Source: Candidatus Nitrotoga arctica
Lineage (GTDB): Bacteria > Pseudomonadota > Gammaproteobacteria > Burkholderiales > Gallionellaceae
Length of the DNA: 64,000 nt
Assembly (NCBI RefSeq): GCF_918378365.1
Contig: NZ_OU912926.1
Coordinates: 1,364,001 to 1,428,000, forward strand
Direction: 5' to 3'
In this document: in pieces, positions 44,163 through 51,442 of the stretch
Layout: every line of letters begins with the position of its first letter
Numbering within the stretch: the first letter of the stretch is position 1
The notes under the pieces: generated by a model
What the model was told of the DNA's origin: nothing
The model's database searches: none
The model's input: the letters and a program-made list of their open reading frames with translations, nothing else
Translations under genes and position numbers: made by a program

Positions 44163-46676
44163 ATGTTTATGCACGTCATATTTGGCGCGGCGTTTTTCAC
44201 CTACGCCGCGACCAAAAAACCCGTTTACTTAATCCCCCTGCTATTTTTGGCTTTTATAGCATCCGTTAAAGCCCACGCGGCTGATTCCATGCTCAGTGTT
44301 ACTTGCAAAGATGAGGACATGGGCGCCGAAGTGTTTATCAATGACAAATTTAAGGGCAAATGCCCATTGGATTTAACCGTTCCCGCTGGCAAGTTGAAGT
44401 TAAAAGTTCAAAAGAAAGTGGATACTTTTAGTATTCGCGTATTCGAGCAGGAAATAAGAGTGGGCCAAGGCGTGGATAAAAATGTCAAAGTGCTATTAGG
44501 TGCTGCGCAGCTCAACGCTAAAGGTAAGCAACTCCAAGCCAGGCGACTGAGCCTGGAGCAAGCAGAATTAAAGAAGCCAGAGAAAGAAGGCACGCCCGAA
44601 ACTGTGGCGACTCCAGTCCCAAACTTTGCCATGACCCATCCTGTCGCTCTGCCGCCGGTCGTGGTAGCCGCCCCGGCCATAATTATTCCTCCTGTCATGT
44701 TGTCGCCGCAGATTGTGGGTACAGAGCAAGCAGAAAATGAACCGATCTTATTGCCGCCAATTGTTGTTACCGCCAACCCGTTGGGAAGCGCGCTGTTTGA
44801 CCTTGTATCCCCTGTTTCTGTGCTGAGCGGAAAAGAGTTATCGTTTCGACAAGAGAGCACCTTAGGTGAAACGCTCTCCAAACTTCCTGGCGTCAGTTCC
44901 ACCTACTTTGGCCCGAACGCGAGCCGTCCCGTAATCCGTGGCCTGGACGGTGATCGTGTACGGATAATGCAGAACGGTGTCGGCATGCTCGATGTTTCAG
45001 CTTTGAGCCCCGATCATGCTACAACCGTAGATCCGTTGGTGGTAGATCGGATCGAGGTGGTGCGCGGCCCTGCAACATTGATGTATGGAGGTTCCGCAGT
45101 TGGAGGCGTAGTAAATTCACTCGACAACCGTATTCCCCAATCACCCATCGAAGGCTTCACGGGCCGCGTTGAACCTCGGATTGGCGGTGCCGCCAATGAG
45201 CGCAGCGGTGCAGCCGTGCTGGAAGCCGGCAATGGCTTGGTTGCACTTCACGCTGACATCGCTTCACGCCGAACTGATGACCTCAAGATCCCCGGTTTTG
45301 CGCGATCAGACCGACAACGTACCCTGGATGGCCCCGCAGTCGAACAGCCTCGTGGACGTCTAATCAACAGCTCGTCGAACAGCGACAGCGGTGCGGTGGG
45401 TGCTTCTCTTACTTTGGACAAGGGATACCTTGGACTCTCATATAGCGACTATAAAGCGAATTACGGTACCGTGGCGGAACCGGACGTGCGCGTCGACATG
45501 AACAGCAAACGGTTAGGTGTGGCGGGGGAAATGCGCGAGCTGGGCACGTTTGTTCAGAGTGTGAAGTTCAAATATGGCTATACCGATTATCTGCATAACG
45601 AGGTGGAGAACGGTGTAATTGCAACCACGTTCAAAAACAAGGGATATGAAACACGGATAGACGCAACTCACGCCAAGCTGGGGCCATTCACCGGCGCCTT
45701 CGGCGTACAGCTTTCAAATACTGATTTCGCGGCGCTCGGCACAGAGGCATTTTTGCCGAAAGTCAATACCGACGCCAAAGCGCTTTTCATTTATGAGGAA
45801 GCCGTATTTGGCGATGTCAAGTTTACCGCAGGGGGCCGTAACGAACATACCACAGTAGAATCGGCTGGGGATAGCCCAACAACGACGCGCTTTGGTGCTG
45901 CCCAGGCGCGCAAATTTTCGGCCAATAGTGGTGCCTTAGGCGCACTCTACACCTTCGATCAGAATGTTAGCCTGGCTGCAAACCTTTCGCACACCGAGCG
46001 TGTGCCGACTTATGCCGAGTTATTCGCGAATGGCAGGCATGTAGCAACGGGACAGTTCGAGGTGGGTGACACAACGCTTTCGAAGGAAAAGTCGAATGGT
46101 GCTGATGTGCAACTGCGCTGGCGTTCGGGCCCCCATTCAGCAAGTATCAGCGGTTTTTACACCCGTTTCCAGAACTACATTACGTTGATCAAAAGCGGTC
46201 AGGAGCAGGAAGAACTGACGGAGGCGCTATTTCGTGCGGTGAAGGCTGAATTTTATGGTTTTGAGACGGAAGGAAAATTCCGGATATATGAGAAAAAAGG
46301 TAATCTCGATCTCAACCTGCGCGGCGACTATGTGCGGGCGAAGAACAGCGACACGGGCGAGCCATTGCCGCGCATTACTCCAATGCGTCTCGGCGGGGGC
46401 CTCGATTACCAACTTGGCAAGTTCAGTGCAAGGCTCGACATTTCCCATTCTTTCAAGCAGGATCGAGTCGCAGCGAACGAACTACCCACCAGTGGCTACA
46501 CGTTGACCAACACCACATTGAACTACCGCTTTAAGACGCAAGCAGTTAACTGGGATGCCTATATCAAGGGCAATAATATTTTCAATCAGGAAGCACGAGC
46601 GCATACCTCGTTCTTGAAGGAAATCGCCCCGCTACCGGGTCGCGGTTTTCTTATGGGTGTACGTGCCAATTTTTGA
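44163..46676 (+). CDS. ZnuD-like TonB-dependent receptor with N-terminal PEGA-like domain
   Basis: The 837-residue outer-membrane receptor has a signal segment to about residue 40. A PEGA-like domain follows at 45-115 (GAEVFINDKFKGKCPLDL then TVPAGKLKLKVQKK), with Cys48 and Cys67. A Pro/Val-rich linker spans about 145-195. The TonB box is PPIVVTAN, followed by the plug and the 22-strand barrel. The plug block LSPDHATTVDP...GPATLMYGGSAVGGVVN, HTERVPTYAELFANG and the C-terminal HTSFLKEIAPLPGRG are those of ZnuD zinc receptors. The His-rich loop of Neisseria ZnuD is absent. Copper or zinc is the likely substrate. GGAG precedes ATG 44163. Confidence 0.85.
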   Translation: MFMHVIFGAAFFTYAATKKPVYLIPLLFLAFIASVKAHAADSMLSVTCKDEDMGAEVFINDKFKGKCPLDLTVPAGKLKLKVQKKVDTFSIRVFEQEIRVGQGVDKNVKVLLGAAQLNAKGKQLQARRLSLEQAELKKPEKEGTPETVATPVPNFAMTHPVALPPVVVAAPAIIIPPVMLSPQIVGTEQAENEPILLPPIVVTANPLGSALFDLVSPVSVLSGKELSFRQESTLGETLSKLPGVSSTYFGPNASRPVIRGLDGDRVRIMQNGVGMLDVSALSPDHATTVDPLVVDRIEVVRGPATLMYGGSAVGGVVNSLDNRIPQSPIEGFTGRVEPRIGGAANERSGAAVLEAGNGLVALHADIASRRTDDLKIPGFARSDRQRTLDGPAVEQPRGRLINSSSNSDSGAVGASLTLDKGYLGLSYSDYKANYGTVAEPDVRVDMNSKRLGVAGEMRELGTFVQSVKFKYGYTDYLHNEVENGVIATTFKNKGYETRIDATHAKLGPFTGAFGVQLSNTDFAALGTEAFLPKVNTDAKALFIYEEAVFGDVKFTAGGRNEHTTVESAGDSPTTTRFGAAQARKFSANSGALGALYTFDQNVSLAANLSHTERVPTYAELFANGRHVATGQFEVGDTTLSKEKSNGADVQLRWRSGPHSASISGFYTRFQNYITLIKSGQEQEELTEALFRAVKAEFYGFETEGKFRIYEKKGNLDLNLRGDYVRAKNSDTGEPLPRITPMRLGGGLDYQLGKFSARLDISHSFKQDRVAANELPTSGYTLTNTTLNYRFKTQAVNWDAYIKGNNIFNQEARAHTSFLKEIAPLPGRGFLMGVRANF

Positions 46677-46735
46677 GTTTCCTATAACGTAATTCACTCG
46701 ACGGCATGCACGTGATGATGCCGTATCTAACAGGG

Positions 46736-46752
46736 TGCGACAATTTGTCGCA
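46736..46752. promoter_or_regulatory. 17-bp palindrome TGCGACAA-T-TTGTCGCA
   Basis: Two perfect 8-bp half-sites around a single central base lie 66 nt before the second TonB receptor and just after the end of the first. There is no T-run, so a terminator is unlikely. It is a good candidate operator for the three-gene unit that follows. I do not know the regulator. Confidence 0.55.
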
Positions 46753-46818
46753 TTCTCATCTTGCTGCCTCCCCCCTATAATTACTTAATTCGAAAAATAA
46801 TTATTTCAGGGGAAGAGT

Positions 46819-49158
46819 ATGGAAGTACGCAGTAATAAGGTTGGTTTAGTTGCCCTGAGTTTGTTGTCTATGGCAGTTAATCAGGCTGTCCACGCCAGCC
46901 ATGCCACTCCCCCCGAAGATACGGCTAGTGAACAGTTGCCTGAGATAACTGTGATTGCTGAGCCGGGTAGTGTTGTACGCATCCCCCCGATAGTTAAAAA
47001 ATTTAAACTGCCGCAGACAACCGAAAGCACGACAGCTGAAAAAATCGCTGATACGGTTAATATTGTTGATACTGAGGATGCTGTCAAATATATGCCCAGC
47101 ATTTTTGTGCGCAAACGCAACTATGGTGATACACAGCCGGTAATGGCGACGCGTACATGGGGAGTCAATTCCAGCGCGCGTAGTCTGGTATATGCAGATG
47201 ATGTCCTTCTATCAGCGCTTATTGCAAATAACAATACTATTGGCGCACCCCGCTGGGGGATGGTGGCTCCAGAAGAAATTCAACGTATAGATATTATGTA
47301 CGGTCCATTTGCTGCGGCGTATCCCGGAAATTCAATGGGTGCCGTGATGCAAATTATAACCCGCATGCCGGACAAATTTGAAGGTTCGATAAGCCAAACT
47401 TTGGCTTTCCAGAATTTTCAGCAATACAACACCCGTGATACTTACCGTACTAGCCAGACTTCTGCCACTTTTGGAAATCGATCAGGTAATTTGTCTTGGT
47501 GGATTAGTGCCAATCATATGGATAGTTACAGCCAGCCGCTAGCCTATATCACTCAGGGACAAGCATCCGCTGAACCAGCTGCTCCGGCAAATACCACTGG
47601 CCGGATTACTGCAAATAACAAAATAGGCTTGTTCGCCGATGTACTGGGGGCGGGTGGGTTGCTGCATACACAGATGGATAATGCAAAAGTCAAAGTTGCT
47701 TATGATCTGACCCCTGCGTTACGCGCAACGTACACCTTCGGTTATTGGCGTAATAATGCCCAATCCAATGTACAAACGTATCTGACCAGTACGGCCCCCG
47801 CAACCATTGGCCAAGCTACCTTTGGTGGAATACCCGGATTTGCGTCAAACAATTATGATCTGATCCAGGAACATTTAATGCAAAGCCTCGCTTTGAAGTC
47901 TGACACCAAAGGTATATTGGACTGGGAGGCGGTGGTAACCGATTACAGGATTAACCGGGATAAACAGAGTACGCCATCCGGGGTGGGTGCTCTAACTACC
48001 TTTTCGACTACAGGCAAAACTTCTTTGATGGATGGTACTGGTTGGTCATCCGTTGATCTCAAAGGAATATGGAGACCTGGTGGCAACCATGAAGTTAGCT
48101 CGGGCATTCACAATGATCAATACAACCTGGACAATCCAGTGTTTAACACGTTCAATTGGACTGTTTCCAATAGCTTCATCAATCCATTCACTATCAGTCG
48201 CGGAAAAACCCAGACTAATGCGCTGTGGGTTCAGGATGTCTGGAAAATTTTACCGGAGCTCAAGGCAACTTTAGGGGGGCGTTATGAAAATTGGAAAGCA
48301 TACGACGGCTATAACCTTAATGGGGCAACCGAAGTTTTCCAGCCTAAGGTGACATCGACAAATTTTTCCCCTAAGGCTTCACTTTCTTGGGTAGCTTCTG
48401 CAGACTGGGTGATAACGAATTCATTCGGACAAGCATACCGTTATCCGACAGTTTCAGAGCTTTTCCAAAGTGTTAACACAGGACCAACGGTTACCATACC
48501 TAATCCCAATTTACGGCCGGAAAAAGTACTGTCTGATGAGTTGGTATTTGAGCGAGCATTAAAGGATGGGAGGTTCAGGGTTTCACTGTTTCGTGAGGAA
48601 GTTTCCAATGCAATAATTTCCCAGACCAGCCCTCTCGTTTCCGGTAGCGGCATTCCCTTCACCTTTACGATGAACGTAGACAAGATCCGCAATCAGGGTA
48701 TAGAGCTGGCCATGCAAAAAGACAATGCATTCATGCATGGCTTGGAACTTTCTGGCAGCGTGACTTATGTTGATTCCAAAATTGTTGAAAACAACAGCTG
48801 GAAGAGTCCCGCTGCGCCAGCTCCCCAAAACACAATCTCTGTTGGAAAAAGAGTACCGTATGTTCCTGACTGGAGAGCTACCCTGGTCGCGACTTACCGT
48901 CCGAATATGAAATGGGCGTATACCTTGGCGGGTCGATATAGCGGCAAGCAGTATTCAACAATGGATAATACTGACAACACTTCAAATGTGTATGGAGCAT
49001 TCGACAGTTTTGTAGTCATTGATGCCCATGCAAACTTTAAAGTGAACAAAAATTGGAACGCAACAATGGGGATCGATAATATTAACAACTACAAATACAC
49101 CCTTTTTCACCCATTCCCGCAACGCACGTTTGTTGCCAATCTGAAATATAAATTTTAG
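46819..49158 (+). CDS. TonB-dependent receptor
   Basis: The 779-residue outer-membrane receptor has a signal peptide (to about residue 26, ...VHA|SHA), TonB box LPEITVIAE, an extended N-terminal segment, and a plug (ADTVNIVDTEDAVKYMPSIFVRKR, YGPFAAAYPGNSMGAVMQI). The barrel ends TLFHPFPQRTFVANLKYKF with a terminal aromatic residue. It is not of the ZnuD type. The substrate is unknown; the partner genes downstream (Cys-rich propeller, thioredoxin-like) suggest a metal, perhaps copper. GGGGAAGAG precedes ATG 46819. A 17-bp palindrome lies upstream. Confidence 0.85.
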   Translation: MEVRSNKVGLVALSLLSMAVNQAVHASHATPPEDTASEQLPEITVIAEPGSVVRIPPIVKKFKLPQTTESTTAEKIADTVNIVDTEDAVKYMPSIFVRKRNYGDTQPVMATRTWGVNSSARSLVYADDVLLSALIANNNTIGAPRWGMVAPEEIQRIDIMYGPFAAAYPGNSMGAVMQIITRMPDKFEGSISQTLAFQNFQQYNTRDTYRTSQTSATFGNRSGNLSWWISANHMDSYSQPLAYITQGQASAEPAAPANTTGRITANNKIGLFADVLGAGGLLHTQMDNAKVKVAYDLTPALRATYTFGYWRNNAQSNVQTYLTSTAPATIGQATFGGIPGFASNNYDLIQEHLMQSLALKSDTKGILDWEAVVTDYRINRDKQSTPSGVGALTTFSTTGKTSLMDGTGWSSVDLKGIWRPGGNHEVSSGIHNDQYNLDNPVFNTFNWTVSNSFINPFTISRGKTQTNALWVQDVWKILPELKATLGGRYENWKAYDGYNLNGATEVFQPKVTSTNFSPKASLSWVASADWVITNSFGQAYRYPTVSELFQSVNTGPTVTIPNPNLRPEKVLSDELVFERALKDGRFRVSLFREEVSNAIISQTSPLVSGSGIPFTFTMNVDKIRNQGIELAMQKDNAFMHGLELSGSVTYVDSKIVENNSWKSPAAPAPQNTISVGKRVPYVPDWRATLVATYRPNMKWAYTLAGRYSGKQYSTMDNTDNTSNVYGAFDSFVVIDAHANFKVNKNWNATMGIDNINNYKYTLFHPFPQRTFVANLKYKF

Positions 49159-49241
49159 AAAGGCATTCATGAAATTTTCATTTTGGGTTACGTTTCGTAG
49201 CGCAACGATTGCCATGTGTTGCCGGATTCCTAGCTTGCATC

Positions 49242-50525
49242 ATGAATAATACAATTATAAGGAAGCGTTGGTGCCAGCGCCTGAGCGCATGGCGGTTTGG
49301 TTATTGCCGTAGGATCGGGTTGATTTCCTGTTTGGCGGTCAATGGAATATGCATGGCAGCAGACCATTCAGGTCATGGTTCTGCGCATCCTCAAGATATG
49401 GCGAAGATATGGAAAACCGCACTTGCCCGCCAGCCGCTTGCGGTCACCGCCACGTTTGATACTAGCGGCAAGCTGTGGCAGGCATCCGTGAAAGATGGTC
49501 ATGTGATGGTGAGCCAGTCTGACAATCAGGGAAAAACCTTCAGCACGCCAGTTCCGGTTAATCCAGAGTCTGAATTAGTGGCCGCGGTAGGTGAGAACCG
49601 TCCAAAAATTCTGGTGGGGAGCAATGGCAATATCTACATTTCCTACACTCGGAACCTGGAGACACCTTTTGCCGGCAATATCCGTTTCAGCCGCTCGGTA
49701 GATGGAGGAAAAAGCTTTTCTGCACCCATTACGGTCAATAACAATCTGGATCCTATAACCCACAGTTTCGACGCAATGGGTGTAAACGCGCGCGGCCAGA
49801 TTTACATCGTCTGGCTGGACAAGCGCGATATATCAATCGCTACAAAAAATGGGGCAAAATACAGTGGGCTAGCGATCTACTACGCCATTTCTGATGATGA
49901 AGGCAAAACTTTCCATACCAACATCAAAGCCGCCGATCATTCCTGCGAATGCTGCCGTGTGGCGATGGCAATGGATAAGGATGGCACCCCGATTATCGTG
50001 TGGCGGCATATTTTCGGTAAGAACATACGCGACCATGCCATGATGCGGCTTGATAGCAAGTCTCAACCTATCCGCCTAAGTTACGAAAACTGGGAAGTTG
50101 ATGCCTGCCCTCATCATGGTCCAGCAATATCCATTGCTAACGACGGTAATTATCATTTTGTTTGGTTCAGTAACTCGTTGGAACAGCACGGATTGTTCTA
50201 CTCTCACTCTTCCGATCAAGGCAAGCATTTTTCTCGACCATTAAATTTTGGAAACTTCCAGGCTCAAGCCTCACACCCATATATTTTGAGTCTGGGCCCA
50301 CGCGTTTTTATTACCTGGAAAGAATTTGATGGCATGGCTACGGGCATCTATCTGATACATTCCATTGATGGAGGTAATCTTTGGTCGGCCCCCAAAAAAA
50401 TTGCGTCTACCACTGGCACTTCAGATTACCCATTTCTGATCAGTGATGGCAATAAAAACTATCTCTCCTGGAATACCGACAAAGAAGGCTACCGACTTAT
50501 TAATTTAGCTGAGACCGCACAATGA
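49242..50525 (+). CDS. Asp-box (BNR) beta-propeller protein with CECC motif
   Basis: The ~427-residue exported protein has an N-terminal hydrophobic segment ending GICMA|ADH and five Asp-box repeats (SDNQGKTF, SVDGGKSF, SDDEGKTF, SSDQGKHF, SIDGGNLW), as in sialidase-fold six-bladed propellers. The sialidase active site (Arg triad) is not obvious. Instead it has HSCECCRVAMAMDKDG and VDACPHHGPAIS, Cys/His clusters that look suited to bind a metal such as copper. A short His-rich start (DHSGHGSAH) follows the signal. ATG 49242 is preferred to 49209. It overlaps the next gene by 4 nt. Confidence 0.7.
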   Translation: MNNTIIRKRWCQRLSAWRFGYCRRIGLISCLAVNGICMAADHSGHGSAHPQDMAKIWKTALARQPLAVTATFDTSGKLWQASVKDGHVMVSQSDNQGKTFSTPVPVNPESELVAAVGENRPKILVGSNGNIYISYTRNLETPFAGNIRFSRSVDGGKSFSAPITVNNNLDPITHSFDAMGVNARGQIYIVWLDKRDISIATKNGAKYSGLAIYYAISDDEGKTFHTNIKAADHSCECCRVAMAMDKDGTPIIVWRHIFGKNIRDHAMMRLDSKSQPIRLSYENWEVDACPHHGPAISIANDGNYHFVWFSNSLEQHGLFYSHSSDQGKHFSRPLNFGNFQAQASHPYILSLGPRVFITWKEFDGMATGIYLIHSIDGGNLWSAPKKIASTTGTSDYPFLISDGNKNYLSWNTDKEGYRLINLAETAQ

Positions 50526-51022
50526 AATCCGGTGGCACAATAGTTCGATGTCTGCTCGGTTTATTGTTGTGCTTAAGTTCTACTTGTTCCTCGGCTGCAC
50601 AAATAGCCAAACATTTTGTGCGCGGCAGTTATCAGGAAATTGTTTCAGCTCGTGCGGGTAAACCTTTCATTATTAGTTTATGGTCTCTCGACTGCACATA
50701 TTGCCACGACGATATGGTGCTGTTCGGCAAGCTATCAAAAAAATACCCTGACCTTGACTTGGTACTGATCTCAACCGATACCCCGGAACAAATAAAGGAA
50801 ATTGCGCGCAGGCTACAAAAATACCCTCTGAAGAAAGCTGAATCCTGGATTTTTGCCGACAGTTTCGTTGAGCGCTTGCGTTACGAAGTGGATGCGCAAT
50901 GGTATGGAGAGCTACCCCGCACCTATTTTTACGATGCGCAAGGACATGTCTTAGGATTAAGCGGAAAGTTGGACTATGCCAAAATTGAGCAATGGATACG
51001 CGGAGTCAAAAAGAACGAATAA
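50522..51022 (+). CDS. TlpA/thioredoxin-like periplasmic protein
   Basis: The 166-residue protein has a signal peptide (to about residue 26, CSSAA|QI) and a thioredoxin fold with the active site CTYC in SLWSLDCTYCHDDM, and the cis-Pro region LPRTYFYDAQG. It probably keeps periplasmic cysteines reduced or handles a thiol-bound metal. It is coupled by ATGA overlap to the Cys-rich propeller gene, whose CECC motif is a plausible partner (inference). No transmembrane DsbD-like gene is near. Confidence 0.82.
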   Translation: MKSGGTIVRCLLGLLLCLSSTCSSAAQIAKHFVRGSYQEIVSARAGKPFIISLWSLDCTYCHDDMVLFGKLSKKYPDLDLVLISTDTPEQIKEIARRLQKYPLKKAESWIFADSFVERLRYEVDAQWYGELPRTYFYDAQGHVLGLSGKLDYAKIEQWIRGVKKNE

Positions 51023-51083
51023 CAACTCGACAGAGAATTTTAACCATCACCAATCATGTCCCTAGTCCATAGGCCACATATTA

Positions 51084-51397
51084 GTGTGCGCATCAACCAA
51101 GCTCCGGCAGTTGGCATTGCTGAATTACGCGAGTTCCTACTGTATCTTTGCAGGTAAACCTAAACTTACCGTCGTGTTGCGCTTTACCTCTGAACAAGCG
51201 TGCTGGGTGCGGATGGATACTGGCATCCGCAACCGCAGTGCGGCGGCAACTACGAATTGCGTGTTCCCTATTTAGGCCTTCGTGAATTAGTAAGGAACAT
51301 TCTAAAAGATGACTGCAGAATTGAAGTCATCACATCAGAAATACTACGCAATGTTGTAGCTGAACATCTAAAAAACGTCCGGGGATGCTACCGCTAA
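51084..51397 (+). pseudogene. Remnant of a WYL-domain transcription regulator
   Basis: Two overlapping frames together give the C-terminal part of a WYL (YafY-like) regulator: IFAGKPKLTVVLRFTSEQACWV in the first frame (to about 51209), then ADGYWHPQPQCGGNYELRVPYLGLRELVRNIL through LKNVRGCYR in the second. One missing base near 51207-51209 explains the switch. The N-terminal helix-turn-helix and WYL core are gone. WYL regulators are known to control several CRISPR-Cas operons, and this one sits directly upstream of cas3. Confidence 0.75.
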
Positions 51398-51406
51398 AAT
51401 AGTCTG

Positions 51407-51431
51407 AACTGGCTCATGCTATGAGCCAGTT
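51407..51431. promoter_or_regulatory. Perfect 11-bp inverted repeat at the cas3 ribosome binding site
   Basis: AACTGGCTCAT (51407-51417), 3-nt spacer GCT, ATGAGCCAGTT (51421-51431). It is followed at once by GGAG (51432-51435), the cas3 Shine-Dalgarno. With no T-run it is not a standard terminator. It could be an operator for the cas operon or an mRNA hairpin affecting cas3 translation. Confidence 0.65.
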
Positions 51432-51442
51432 GGAGTGTTAGC

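Noticed and set aside
46736..46752. The 17-bp palindrome as terminator of the first receptor gene
   Set aside because: Neither side has a T-run, and it is nearer the next gene's start than a terminator would need to be.
49242..50525. The Asp-box protein as a true sialidase
   Set aside because: Asp boxes alone are structural; I could not see the Arg triad and catalytic Tyr/Glu, and the neighbours do not suggest sialic acid use.
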